Shown here piece after piece: positions 1-10,824 of a DNA stretch of 64,000 nucleotides. A model generated the notes under the pieces. It had not been told where the DNA came from, ran no database searches, and worked only from the letters and a program-made list of their open reading frames with translations. Source of the DNA: Dendrolimus kikuchii (taxonomy: Eukaryota; Arthropoda; Insecta; Lepidoptera; Lasiocampidae); contig CM034414.1 of NCBI GenBank assembly GCA_019925095.2, positions 1,342,001-1,406,000 of the forward strand. The letters run 5' to 3'. How positions within the stretch are numbered: position 1 is the first letter of the stretch; the number at the start of each line of letters is the position of its first letter. The position numbers and the translations under genes are program-made.

Positions 1-214
1 CAACGCGAACGAAGTTCAGCTTGCACTCCTTGTAACATTATAAAATCTATAACTGAAATTAAGTTTTAACGGTTTTAAGCCCGGAATTTTATTTGATTTT
101 TTTTTATTTCGATGTTTTGTCGATTATGAAGTCTACTAATTTGAGTTACTGACACTTTGAATTATGTATACCACACATTACACTTTGTCTAACGGTTTGT
201 TTTCTTTTAAACAG

Positions 215-272
215 GTCGATCATTGATCAATTCGTGATGCCCTTAAAGCATTACAAATGCGATTTTATTTAA
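215..272 (+). CDS. putative last coding exon of an unidentified gene (left edge)
   Basis: A pyrimidine-rich tract followed by AAACAG at 209-214 looks like a good acceptor. The frame after it reads SIIDQFVMPLKHYKCDFI and stops at TAA (270-272). An AATAAA hexamer lies at 378-383, about 105 bases after the stop, as expected for a 3' end. Bases 1-31 could be the preceding exon, with donor GTAACA at 32. Joining them gives an open frame through a split TTG codon. I do not recognise the protein. Without more upstream sequence this is inference from splice-like signals only, and a chance frame is possible. Confidence 0.3.
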
Positions 273-490
273 AATTAATTTTAAACAATGTGGTACACCT
301 ATTTCATTTGCTAAAATACTGTGTTGCGTAATTAATAAGCCATATAACCTACGGGTTATGTTTATATTTTCAAGTTAAATAAAGCAAGAGTATGACTTTT
401 TGAATCTAAATAAATGCCGAGTTGTTTTGATTTTAATGATTAATTACAATTAAATTTAGATATGATGACGATAGTCCATGCATTAGATGA

Positions 491-1115
491 CATTTTTTTT
501 TTTATCTAATTTATTTAGGGGCTTTTAGTGATAATGTCACCATGTCAGCCCCATCTTACCCTAATCATACAATTCCACAAATTTATATAAATGGTTTCAC
601 TATTTTATAAATTAAAAGAGCCGCAGCAGGCTGTGGCCGCGACAAAATGCTCTGGAAAACACCCACGTCCATCAGATTAATTCCCAGAGCATCCACCAGC
701 CCTTTCCTGCCGTCTCTGGTCTGAACACATTCCACTAACAAATGCTGTACGTCTTCCACTATATGGCAATGCAGACAATTTGGAGTATTGCTCTTTCCCA
801 CAAGATGATAAAATTTATTTAATGGAATGTGACCGGAGCGCAATCTATGAGCTAGGACACAAAGCCGTCTATCATGGCTAGTATTAGTAAACCAGGGAAT
901 ACGAGGAGGCTCGCTTTGCAATGTTCTATACTATATGCCCTTTTCTTTTGACGCCAGATCAAAGTACTCTTTCCATTCTTTATAAATTCTTTCTTTATAT
1001 TTTGATAAACATTCAAAACTACTTGCTGGTATATTTACTTCTGTTCCGTCGACGATGGATGCCTTTGCTAAGCGGTCTGCCTCCTCATTAGATGACTTAC
1101 AGGACGGCTTACTAC
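491..1115 (-). pseudogene. 3' end of a Jockey/I-type LINE: RNase H tail and zinc knuckle
   Basis: Read on the minus strand, the segment encodes the end of a ribonuclease H domain (EEADRLAKAS, with the late catalytic aspartate). It then runs through HRLRSGHIPLNKF and a C-x2-C-x-H type cluster (CLHC, later HLLVEC) typical of the C-terminus of Jockey/I-group non-LTR polyproteins. The frame is broken near 921-950. A T-run at 491-502 is the poly(A) tail of the minus-strand element. The copy is 5'-truncated and inactive. Confidence 0.7.
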
Positions 1116-1515
1116 ATCGCTTGGAACAATGAAGAATGACAATGGTGACATGTGAAATTTACTGTCAAGAAGTGTGTAACTTGACGCGCGTTTAAACGTC
1201 AAAAAGAAAATAAATCATTGGACATGGTATAATGGCCTAATTATAACAATTTATACTGTGGTCGAACTTTATGTTAATTTTATCTACGCGAGAAGAAATC
1301 TTGGTTATTCTATGAAATCGATTCTTGCACGCATATTTCAAGCAATTAAAGTGAAAATGTTTTACGTTACGCTCGCTTGTTTCAACAATAATAATAAATA
1401 CAATGGTACATTCTGTAATTAACTATGTAGTAAGAACCACACTCAAGGTTAGATAATTGTTCATTATTTTGAAATAATAAAGAAGAATCGTACCGATTAA
1501 AGTCTCATAAGACAA
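1116..1515. other. no gene seen
   Basis: AT-rich sequence with no supported coding, RNA or repeat feature. Confidence 0.4.
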
Positions 1516-1529
1516 AACTTCTCATTCAT

Positions 1530-1677
1530 ACATACATACATAGCTTCACGCCAGTTCCCTTGCGGGATAGGCACGAACAACAGAGCGCCATTCGGGCTTG
1601 TTCTTACACACCTCACTCGCTTCTTTGACATTCATAGCTCTTGTCATGCACGCTCGTCTGTTCTTAAGGCTCCTGAC
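1530..1677 (-). mobile_element. TATG-tail RTE-like LINE, truncated copy
   Basis: This is the minus-strand 3' end of the LINE whose long copy is at 49757-52205. The tail (CATA)n adjoins 1530. A 14-base target duplication, AACTTCTCATTCAT, is at 1516-1529 and 1678-1691. Confidence 0.85.
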
Positions 1678-2038
1678 AACTTCTCATTCATTCTAGGAAA
1701 ATGTCAATGTTGATTTTGTTGCTTGTATTGAGAGTTTTGGGTGCACTAAATGTTGTTTCTTATTAATTGCACTAAGCAACACTGCTTTAGCTTTACTTTT
1801 ATATATTTCAATTACAATTAGTAGGTACAGAAAGATTGTTCATTGAATATAAATTTATTATTTGTTAGGTTATGAATTTTGAACCACAGAGTGTAATAGG
1901 CTGGTATAGTGATAAGTAGTACACGTGTGTGGCAGTACATTTAATTTTGTCCCGTATAAAATAGATTTGTACTGATATGGCTCAAAATTTAAATTTGTAC
2001 TATATATTCAAAAATTTTGTCCTGCTACTACTAACGCG

Positions 2039-2412
2039 TCAAATATAAGAGGAAAGACGGAACGAGGACAACAGTTCAATAACGCCTCTACGGATATTCA
2101 CATGGGAAAGCGGGACAACATGACATGTACGACTGCTAGTGAAATGAGGTGACCGAGGCCGATCACATCCGATTCTTAACGAACATTTCCGAACTAGAAG
2201 TTTTATACGGGACAAATGAGGGAATGACGCCACCAGTGTACTGCTGCGGTACAAATCATACAAATCTCCTCGTCTCATTTGTCCAGTACAAAATGTCATG
2301 TTACTCTTACAAACTCATTTTAAAATCATGTCCTACCCAACTTTAGACTGTTAGTGCTGTGTTGGTTCCATAGTGATGTGATATTATCGATTTGATGAAT
2401 CGATAACATATT
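2039..2412 (-). mobile_element. probable BEL/Pao LTR remnant
   Basis: On the minus strand a purine-rich tract (AAGGGGAGGG, about 2413-2424) is followed at 2412 by TGTTATCGATTC, as a polypurine tract is followed by the 3' LTR. The far LTR edge is not clear. The tract includes a short inverted repeat (ACAAATGAG near 2214 and CTCATTTGT near 2274). Confidence 0.4.
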
Positions 2413-2454
2413 CCCTCCCCTTGAAAGAGTGACTTTCAAGCGGCTCGTGGGATT

Positions 2455-2665
2455 CTAATTGATGTCTTCTAGTGGTGAAATCTTAGGGATTGCCCTCTTG
2501 ATGATCCTAGTTTTTGTTTGTAAATCAACAACTCTTGATAGTCCATCTGTGCCGGGGTATAATTTAATACTCCGCCTAGCTTCTACTTCATCGGTGGTAG
2601 TTGTTCATCAATCACCAAGAGGATATCATCAATTTTTAAATTTCCCTTGAGTGGTTTTCTACTTG
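2455..2665 (-). pseudogene. BEL/Pao integrase C-terminal remnant
   Basis: The minus strand reads LVIDEQLPPMK, then after a stop and a frame change RSIKLYPGTDGLSRVVDLQT and IIKRAIPKISPLED before a stop. This is the characteristic C-terminal segment of BEL/Pao integrases (LPP.KW.LGR, then PG.DG..RVV..T, then KRP..K..PL). It lies directly before the polypurine tract and LTR, in the expected order. At least one stop and one frameshift make it non-functional. Confidence 0.65.
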
Positions 2666-2684
2666 ACTCGTTGCTGTAAGGTGT

Positions 2685-3213
2685 TGACGTAGTCCTTTGT
2701 CCAACGGGTGCGGCCAATTTCTGCGAGACAGTGATGTCTCAAAAGGAGGCAGCGGAACGAGATAGGGAGAGAAGTGGAATTACGCGTATTCATGCGCCTC
2801 CACATGGGCGCCGGCGTCAGCCGGGAGCCCGGAGGCGCAGATATGCGCATCACTTCCCTCCCTGAATAATACCGCTTCAGGGGCCCTCTTGCATCTAGGG
2901 AGCAGAGGAGTCTTCACCCCTGTCCTCGAAGTGAGTTTGCTCTGATTCCCGGGGCACTCTCAGGCACTTTTGCGCTAGGATCGGTGTGAGCGTAACTACA
3001 TTCTAAGTCTCATGCTTTCCTACCATAAGGCGCGGGGCACATGGGAGGAAGGTGGTTTTAGTGGGGTATTAGCCCCTGGGCATGTGTCCATCGGTTCGAG
3101 AAGCCGGTCAATTACTGTTTGGATTGCCCTCAGTAGAATGACTCCATGATCGACTATGGTCTAATCCCTAGTAAAGGATCCGGTATGTGCGAAATGCATT
3201 TCCCACGCCTGAA
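2685..3213 (+). mobile_element. R1-type LINE 3' end: C-terminal codons, 3' UTR and A-run
   Basis: The plus strand reads FCETVMSQKEAAERDRER and later RRRRYAHHFPP before a stop near 2864, which is the C-terminus of R1-group non-LTR polyproteins. The 3' UTR that follows (GGGGCACTCTCAGG, then GGTTTTAGTGGG) recurs at 6329, 43652 and 63078. It ends in an A-run at about 3211-3220. Confidence 0.7.
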
Positions 3214-3488
3214 AAAAAAAGTCCTTTGTCCAGCGCGACCAGAAGCGTTGTTGGAGTCGTTGAGCTCGAAACGATTGACTGTGAATTTCTCGACATGTGA
3301 GGGTAATGAGGTCAATAAACGCCCAATTAGGAAGTGCTCTGGTGTGAAGGGATTTAAGTCCGCGGGAAAAGCTGATAGAGGTGTTAAATAAAGGACGCGA
3401 GTCCAGATGTTGTGGATTATTTTATAGTGTAAATACTTAATATTGTAATAAATAAAATTCGCTTCTGTGTATAACATATATATTGAAG

Positions 3489-3893
3489 AACTAGCTGGCC
3501 CGGCAAACTTCGTACCGCCTCAGAATCAATAAATAAAAAACGTCGATTTCTGAACGACGGGACGAACATCAAACGTTTGACATTCAAAACCAAAAAAAAA
3601 TGAAGAAAAAAAAGCCACTTTTAAATTTAATTTGATTTCTGAACGACTTTCAAATTTAATTGATTTCTAAACGACGGGACGAACATGAAATGTTTGACAG
3701 GTAGGAATAGCTTCTAAGAGAAAGCGAATTAGTTGTTTTTACTATATTCCAAGCATTTTTTTCATATTTACTCACCTTTTAAACCTTCCCTGGACTTTCA
3801 CAAATAATTCAAAACCAAAATAGCCAAATCAGTCCAGCCGTTCTTGAGTTTTAGCGAGACTAACGAACAGCAATTGATTTTTATACATATAGA
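3489..3893 (-). mobile_element. Helitron-like non-autonomous element, family H2
   Basis: On the minus strand the element starts near TATATGTATAAAAATCAATT and ends GCCGGGCCAGCTAG, followed by T, the typical Helitron 3' end. Its sequence matches 9334-9560 (AGTCTCGCTAAAACTC). A block of about 60 bp (TTTCTAAACGACGGGACGAAC and its variants) is repeated inside it. Confidence 0.6.
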
Positions 3894-4854
3894 TTTTTTC
3901 TTTCAAGGGACATATTGAAAACAATAGTTATCATATTAGATAGATGATAAAATTAAATTTTGAAAAAATATTCTAAAAAGTTCCAATAACTGCCTCTATC
4001 TGTGTGAAGAGTGGTTAATTCTTCGAAAGTTAGATTTTACGCAAGCCTCCCAAATCGTACCGATATTAGGCGCGTATTCTGGCGAGAAATTAAACACAAT
4101 ACCTTCATCGCATGCAAATTCTTTGATTTGTCACTTACAAGTTTTGCATTCTGTTCAATTCATTTTTTGCCTCTACAAATTATACAATGTGGCTTACCAC
4201 GAGGGGCAATAAACCTGCATGAACACATGATAAAACCGTTTGCACTAAGGTCATTCACAACCTCAAGGTGTACGGCCTTTGTCGAAAAACAAACAAAGAC
4301 GCATAAATAACATTTGGGTGTCTTAGCCCTGTGGCCTTTCTTGTTCGAAATTAAGAATGGACCCGCGAAGTCCGTTCCGCAAGTTTCAAATGGGGGTGAC
4401 GCGGGGGAGACCAGGCAAGTCTCACATTATAGGCTCGATTAACTTAACTTACAATTTTTGACACTCAATTAACAGCTTTTTAAATTATTATTTTTTTGCT
4501 ATGAATCTGGAATATAGATTATGTTTGTAAGTGTTGATATATATGCTCAAATTGAGATTTTATTCAGTGCAAAACATATTAAAAGTACCTGGCCTTCATT
4601 TTGGGCAAGGCATAGATAAGCGTATTCATCCAACTTGGTAACGCGACTAGCGTCTTGGGAACGTTCCCGGGTAACGGTAATTTGGAACCTATTTATTATT
4701 TATAATATATTTTTTTAAATTAAGCTGTCCATATTATTAAAAATAATATTATCAGTATATTATAAACCATTGTTTTCATCACCACAAGTAACATCTTTAC
4801 ATAGTATAAAACAAAGTCGATTTCCGCTGTCTATATATCCGCTAACTCCTAGAC

Positions 4855-5170
4855 CACTTTATCCGTGCAGGAACGGAGAAAGAATATAATTTCCTGCGGC
4901 CGGGCGGCCTGTCGTAAGAGGGGACCAAACAACCAATAGCCAGATGGTAAGGCATTTGCCCGACTGGATGGCTACCGCCCCTGGTCTAGAGTATGTCGCC
5001 ATTACAACCTTGAGTTGTGTTCCGGCATTAGTAACCAGGTTCCAGTCTCCCTTAAGAGAGCAGCAGCGCATTTGTAGCACCTTTGGTGTTGCAAATGTCC
5101 ATAGGCGATGGTAACCGCTTTCCATCAAGTGGGCCGTCTGCGTGTCTTCTGAACTCCTGCAATAAAAAAA
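4855..5170 (+). mobile_element. family A retroposon, near full length
   Basis: This copy runs from GTGCAGGAACGGAGAAAG to CTGAACTCCTGCAATAAA and an A-run, so the 3' end carries a poly(A) signal inside the element. About 24 copies occur in the window. The recurrent short reading frames in it (for example MQHQRCYKCAA) are by-products of the repeat and not genes. Confidence 0.8.
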
Positions 5171-5275
5171 AACCACACAACGGACTTTTAAGCAAATTTC
5201 ACCATCAGTTAGGTAATTTTTCAAGAAAGGTTTATATATAGTAGCTTTTGCCCGCGAATCGCGATACCTATATAA

Positions 5276-5487
5276 ACATCGGTAGATGACCACAAATATT
5301 GTATATCCCGAAATTAAGTAAGTTACGCTTGTGTTACGGGTAATATACAACGAAGTAATCTAGGGCCGATCCCAGAAACCCAGACAGTGATAAATTCGTT
5401 TCCAAAATTTATCATACCAAGAATCGAACCCGGAGCCTCTGCGTTGTAACGATGTAGGCCGGCAAAGTCTTAGCCCACTCAACCAAT
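5276..5487 (-). mobile_element. tRNA-derived SINE
   Basis: The minus strand starts GGTTGAGTGGGCTAAG (box A) with a degenerate B box in GGGTTCGATTC, and ends near the TTTGTGGTCATC region. It belongs to the same family as 13996-14225. Confidence 0.65.
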
Positions 5488-5511
5488 AAAAAACTATTTA
5501 AGTTTTTAAGT

Positions 5512-5702
5512 TTCCATGATCAAATTGATCGTGTACTAGCGGAGGGTGATGTCAGGAGCCTTAAGAACAGACGAGTGTGCATGACAAGAGTTATGAATGT
5601 CAAAGAAGCAAGTGAGGTGTGTAAGAATGGGCCTAAATGGCGCTCTGTTGTTCGTGCCTACCCCGCAAGGGAACTGGCGTGAAGTTATGTATGTATGTAT
5701 GT
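5512..5702 (+). mobile_element. TATG-tail RTE-like LINE, truncated copy
   Basis: Only the last 190 bases of the LINE are present, ending in (TATG)n. A 12-base target duplication, AAGTTTTTAAGT, flanks it at 5500-5511 and 5703-5714. Confidence 0.85.
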
Positions 5703-5714
5703 AAGTTTTTAAGT

Positions 5715-6325
5715 GAGTATATTAGAGACACTAGACACGTGCTCTGGGTAAAAGTAGTGGATTAACAACATATATAAAACAAAGTAACTTTCATAAACAA
5801 GCGATTCTAACGGCATATATGACGGATTATTCTTAAAACGGCTCAATTTTCTTTATTTCCTTAAAATTGAGCTATTAATACTCTTTAGTTGTAAGACTGA
5901 ATTTTGTACTTTTGTATTATTAAAATGATGAATGAATTATATTATTTAACAACAATGATTTGGAATTTTATTTTATTACCACTAGTCCCGACATACCCGG
6001 ATTCCTGTTTTAATTTACTACTGTTTTTTAGTTTGCTCACATACAGTGTATATATATGACTAAGTATATATGTATGTATTTGTATATTTATTTCTTAAAT
6101 TAGTTTGAGCTTTTATGTATCTGTTGCCTGTTTCCTGCACCACCTACATCGCTCGATTCAAATTTCTTTGCTTCAGGTTGCCTGGAAGAGATCGCTTTGA
6201 GCGATAAGGCCGCCTGTTGTATTGCTTAGAAAATGTTGTAAATAAGTCTGTTTTTGTAATTGCATATTTTGATGTGCTGGCTTAATGACCTAGTTGCCAA
6301 GCCATAAATTATATTTAAAAAAATA
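5715..6325. other. no gene seen
   Basis: AT-rich sequence with no supported feature. The stretch near 5807-5900 (CGGCATATATGACG and TTAAAATTGAGC) reappears reverse-complemented near 47890-47995, so it is probably an unclassified repeat. Confidence 0.4.
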
Positions 6326-6328
6326 TAC

Positions 6329-6689
6329 CGCTTCGGGGGGCCTTTAGCTATCAAGGGAGCAAAGGATTCATCACCCCCGCTGACGAAGTGAATGTGTTCT
6401 GATTCCCGGGGCACATTCAGGCACTTTTTGCGCTGGATCGTACTGGGCGTAACTACGTTCTAAGTCTCAGCCTTTCCTACATAAAAAGCGCGGGGCACAT
6501 GGGAGGAGGGTGGTTTTAGTGGGTAGTGGCTGTTGCCCGTGCAACTTCTCTGAGTCTCCACACAAGCTGGCTTGATTATTGTTCGGATTGCCCCTTATCA
6601 AAGGGGAAAGCCTTCATGATCAACTATGGTCTAATCCCTTGCAAAGGACCCAGTATTGTGCTTAAATAGCATTTCCCCCGCCTTAAAAA
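6329..6689 (+). mobile_element. R1-type LINE 3' UTR fragment
   Basis: It matches the 3' UTR at 2865-3213, including GATTCCCGGGGCACATTC, GGTTTTAGTGGG and the end CCCCGCCT followed by an A-run at 6685. No coding part is left. Confidence 0.65.
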
Positions 6690-6847
6690 AAAAAATATAT
6701 TTTGATGTTGAATAGTGCTATCTCTCTCTCTCACACACACATATACACGTAGTGGTTATAACTTTGTCGTGGTTATAATGGAAATCCACTATACATTTTG
6801 TAGTAAGATGCGTCCCAAGAAGTTCGTAAACCTAATTGTGTATATAT

Positions 6848-7053
6848 ATTTTTTTATTGCATGAATTCAGCTGACAGGCAGAAAGTCCACCTGATGGAAA
6901 GCGGTTACCGTCGCCTATGGATATTTGCAACAGGAAAGGCGTTACAAATCTACAGGGAGACTGGAACCTGGCCATTAATGCCGGAACACAACTCAAGGTT
7001 GTTATCGCGGCATACTCTAGACCAGAAGTAGCCCTCCAGACGGGCAAATACAA
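6848..7053 (-). mobile_element. family A retroposon, 5'-truncated
   Basis: This is a reverse-oriented copy beginning with a T-run and ATTGCATGAATTCAGC. It is truncated after CTCCAGACGGGCAAATA. Confidence 0.75.
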
Positions 7054-7118
7054 AAGTTGTAGATCTTTTTATTACCTACAACTTTGCCATTTAACTTTTT
7101 TCCATAGGACTTTTAGTT

Positions 7119-7565
7119 GGGAAGCTCACGTATGGAAGCGAGAGATGGGTATGGGAGAGAGAGCATGAAAGTAGAGTAAACGCGGTCGAGATGCGAGCAC
7201 TGCGCTAAATCTGCGGAGTGACGCTTGCGGACCGCGTTCGTAAGGTCTGAAAGAGAGTGTCGGGGTGAAGGTAAGGAGAGGAATGGTCCGGTGGTTCGGG
7301 CATGTGAAAAGAATGACTAAACAGATATACAATGCAAAAGTGGATGGATGCAGAAGTCGTGGAAGGCCACGACACACCTTCCATGATCAAATTGATCGTG
7401 TACTAGCAGAAGGTGATATCAGGAGCCTTAAGAACAGACGAGCGTGCATGACAAGAGTTATGAATGTCAAAGAGGCAAGTGAGGTGTGTAAGAATAAGCC
7501 TAAATGGCGCTCTGTTGTCCGTGCCTACCCCGCAAGGGAACTGGCGTGAAGTTATGTATGTATGT
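7119..7565 (+). mobile_element. TATG-tail RTE-like LINE, truncated copy
   Basis: The copy encodes the broken end of the LINE protein (KIYNAKVDGCRSRGRPRHTF type). It ends in (TATG)n and has a target duplication ACTTTTAGTT at 7109-7118 and 7566-7575. A 10-base internal deletion near 7246 shifts the frame. Confidence 0.85.
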
Positions 7566-7804
7566 ACTTTTAGTTTGTCCGGAAATCGAGATAAACCGTT
7601 TTCTACCCTTAGAAACTCACCCCCTTCCACTTTCCGACCTCAGATCGCCTGTAAATTATTATTCCTTTCATTATTGTTATATTCTCTTCCTTTTCCAGTG
7701 GGTTTAATCCTACTAAAAAAAATTCACTTTTTACCATTTTCAAAGGCTTCAGCCCTGTTCTAGTATTACTGTCATTGAATATACTATTGTATTGGTGTAA
7801 ACTG

Positions 7805-7975
7805 TAAGTAGAATATTATAAAATTGTAAAAGTGCAGTCTTTTGTTTCGTACATTTTTGCGTTTGTCTTTTTGTTCGGGATTCACTTTAAAACTATTGGG
7901 CCGATTTCGATCAATTAGGTATAATGTATGACGGGTCGTTGCAATAATAAACAACCCGTTCATTTTCAATGCATG
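7805..7975 (+). mobile_element. Helitron-like fragment, unclassified
   Basis: The stretch with AATTGTAAAAGTG and CACTTTAAAACTATTGGGCC resembles 26355-26480 (CAAGTAAAAACTAATGGG). This layout is common to small lepidopteran Helitron derivatives. The ends were not located. Confidence 0.35.
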
Positions 7976-7998
7976 TAATTTTGTATACATTTTGTTGT

Positions 7999-8212
7999 CG
8001 TGGAAGGCCACGACACACCTTCCATGATCAAATTGATCGTGTACTAGCAGAAGGTGATGTCAGGAGCCTTAAGAACAGACGAGCTTGCATGACAAGAGTT
8101 ATGAATGTCAAAGAGGCAAGTGAGGTGTGTAAGAATAAGCCTAAATGGCACTCTGTTGTTCGTGCCTACCCCGCAACGGAACTGGCGTGAAGTTATGTAT
8201 GTATGTATGTAT
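7999..8212 (+). mobile_element. TATG-tail RTE-like LINE, truncated copy
   Basis: The copy starts at GTCGTGGAAGGCCACG and ends in (TATG)n. The flanks share GTAATTTTGTATA on both sides, but part of the upstream flank is unmatched. Confidence 0.8.
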
Positions 8213-8382
8213 GTAATTTTGTATATGATATTTACATAGCCGAACGTATCAATATAAAATATATATTCGGATTTAAAGGGATATAATCATTTACGATTTG
8301 ACTTACATTATCTAGTATACAGTGTAACTTTGGAAAAACCAAAGACATTATAACTAAAATACATTATGTAGCAGATCATTGC

Positions 8383-8510
8383 CAACGGGGAGCGTGCCCA
8401 GAAGGCTGGCTGCATTGCCACGCTGTATGGCAATACTTATTTGTTGTGCAAAATATGAGCCAGCCTTCTGATCACGGGTAGTGTCAAAGAGTTTCTTACA
8501 TATGTCTAAA
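8383..8510 (-). pseudogene. LINE polyprotein C-terminal fragment
   Basis: The minus strand reads KKLFDTTRDQKAGSYFAQ and then IAIQRGNAASLLGTLP. The same peptide appears at 22248-22415 (plus) and 24003-24118 (minus), so this is a remnant of one LINE protein family rather than a host gene. The exact clade is uncertain. Confidence 0.55.
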
Positions 8511-8751
8511 GGGATTAAATTCTGTACGTTTTCGTGACATATTTTCTTTTGTGTCTAATGTGACATAACAGTTGTCCAATGTTATCATTCAATCTTGCCT
8601 GCCAGGCAGTAGGCGAACAGGTTTGTTTCGCCACATGTACAACTCAATGATTTCCATGCGGTTTTCGTTGATCGTTGATTTAAAATCTGCCGACTTGCAG
8701 ATAGAATGTTTAGTAAAACAATTGTAGTTGTATATACCTTTAGTAACATTA

Positions 8752-8984
8752 CTTTTTTTATTGAAGGAGTTCAGCAGATAGGCAGACGGCCCACTTGATG
8801 GAAAGCGGTTACCATCGCCTATCGAAATTTGCAACACCAAAGGTGCTACAAATGCGCTGCTGCTCTCTTAAGGGAGACTGGAACCTGGTCACTAACCCCG
8901 GAGCACAACTCAAGGTTGTTATGGCGGCATACTCTAGACCAGGGGTGGTCGACAGCCAGTCGAGCAAATGCCCTACCACCTGGC
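8752..8984 (-). mobile_element. family A retroposon, 5'-truncated
   Basis: This reverse-oriented copy starts at the T-run and ATTGAAGGAGTTCAGCAG, and ends after CCCTACCACCTGGCAAAC. Confidence 0.75.
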
Positions 8985-9333
8985 AAACTTATCCCGAGTT
9001 TTCACGGGAATTACCGGGATTCATGTCTTTCATACTAAAAAATCCGTTAGCAAACTAACTGTAATCTCCGTTACTGTCCAACGTGGACAAAGTCGCGGGC
9101 AAATAATAAAAATTATCGTATAGCTTTCGGGTCAACTTTTTATTTATTTTGTATGTATGTAGGTGAGGTAAAGATGCATGTCAAGATCGCAGCAAGTGGA
9201 AATCCATCGTCTCTGCCTACCCTCTGGGAAACAGGCGTGGTAATAATATGGTAGTATCATCTATTTTGTCTCTATACACATGTAATGAAATTAAATATAC
9301 AATTAGAAATTGTTACCCAGGAAACACATATAT

Positions 9334-9560
9334 AAATCTATATACATATATAAAAATCAATTGCTGTTCGTTAGTCTCGCTAAAACTCGAGAACGGCTGG
9401 ACTGATTTGGCTAATTTTGGTTTTGAATTATTTGTGGAAGTCCAGGGAAGGTTTAAAAGGTGAGTAAATGTGAAAAAATGCTTGGAATATAGTAAAAATA
9501 ACAATTTTGCTTTCGCTTAGAAACTATTCCTACCTGTCAAACATTTGATTTTCGTCCCGT
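9334..9560 (+). mobile_element. Helitron-like element, family H2
   Basis: It matches the reverse complement of 3489-3893 from ATATATAAAAATCAATTGC onward. The 3' end is lost at the junction with the H1 copy that follows. Confidence 0.55.
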
Positions 9561-9730
9561 CTGCGTGGAAATTGTTTTCAAAATCCCCCGATTTTGAAAC
9601 ATTCTTCATTGGTGCTCCGCTCCTATTGGTCTTAGCGTGATGATATATAGCCTATAGCCTTCTTCGATAAATGGGCTATCTAATACTGAAAGAATTTTTC
9701 AAATCAGACCAGTTTCTGAGATTTCTGCAA
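9561..9730 (-). mobile_element. Helitron-like element, family H1, fragment
   Basis: This is the reverse complement of the family seen at 19237-19450 (AATTCTTTCAGTGTTAGATAG, GGCTATAGGCTATATATCA). It is truncated at both ends. Confidence 0.6.
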
Positions 9731-10560
9731 AAATAGGAAATAAATAAAAAACCTTATTTCAAAAAGCTTTTATTTAAGTATTTACAACAATATAAAGTTA
9801 ATCAACCATAAAAAATTATCTAAAAATAGATTTATGTAAACTTGTACTTATTATAATTAAATGCATTATCAATAAAGGTTCAGCAAACATTCTTCGCATA
9901 TTGGCAACACTCGAGCACCTTATTGTCATTGTCGGAGAAGTAATGTTATATTTGTCTATGGAAGCTGCATACGTCTAATCATCGCAGCGGACAACGAACT
10001 ACTGGCTAGCGAAACGCGGGAGCGCACATATTAACAGTTGCTCTATCTCGCTCGCACATCATCCGTCCCGCTCACACATTGCGCTATATATTGTAACAGC
10101 TGTATGACTTGTCAATATTCGTACGTAAGGTTACCGTTTCGAAAATAAATGAGTTCACTTCAGTTCACATCAGCACTCGACAGTGAGTACTACTCTCTGC
10201 CAGACGGAAGAAGAAAAACCTGGCTATCGACCCCACGTGACCTCATTCGCCGGTATTAGGCTGATGTAAGAGGTCGCGATTTATGCCCCTAACGCCACAG
10301 ATAGGCCACCAGACGCCAATGATGGCCAACCGAAGCCCGGGAAGGCCATCGAGGCCGACACCACGGCGGCTCCCACATACAGATACCGGAGGGTAGTGGC
10401 CCTCCGAGCTGCAGCCGGGGTAAAGAGCTCCAGCTCGAAGCCCCCTCACCAACGACGTTGTTGAAGAAAAGCTACTATCATTTAACCTCTACCTTCCGCT
10501 GCTACATTCTGGGACTAGACGTATGCAGCTCCCATATTCTATGCTCTATGATACCTTGGC
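9731..10560. other. unassigned repeat-like sequence, possibly LTR-derived
   Basis: No supported gene. The 10240-10500 part is GC-rich, with short frames only. The 9900-10240 part resembles an LTR in composition (CTCGCTCGCACATC, AATAAATGAG), but I could not find paired ends. Confidence 0.3.
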
Positions 10561-10562
10561 TA

Positions 10563-10803
10563 CGTTCCATTAGACACTCACAACGACCACGATTCTACCC
10601 GTTCCACTTGCTTACTGGGTTACAATTGTAAACCCAAGTGGAACGGTTATTCGACCCACCTCTAGACATTTGTCGTTGTGAGCGTTGCGATTGAATATGA
10701 TGACGTCATTAGTGACGTTTTCACCACGACCACAACGATCACGGTCGCCTTGTGGAACGGCTAACGGAGCATTTTAGGCATTGTGAGCTACTAATGGAAC
10801 GCG
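10563..10803. mobile_element. MITE with nested terminal inverted repeats
   Basis: The outer ends CGTTCCATTAG (10563) and CTAATGGAACG (about 10791) are inverted repeats. Inside them CTCACAACGAC pairs with GTCGTTGTGAG, and CCGTTCCACTTG pairs with CAAGTGGAACGG around GGGTTACAATTGTAAACCC. There is no coding capacity. Confidence 0.55.
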
Positions 10804-10824
10804 CCGCTCGTCAGAATAGTATTT

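Noticed and set aside
583..921. A possible small host gene with Cys/His residues
   Set aside because: It continues upstream into an RNase H motif (EEADRLAK) and has a poly(A) end, so it is a LINE tail.
4859..5350. Recurrent 60-130-codon frames such as MMESGYHRLWTFATPK in many places
   Set aside because: They occur in both orientations of the family A retroposon and break at random points. They reflect repeat copies, not genes.
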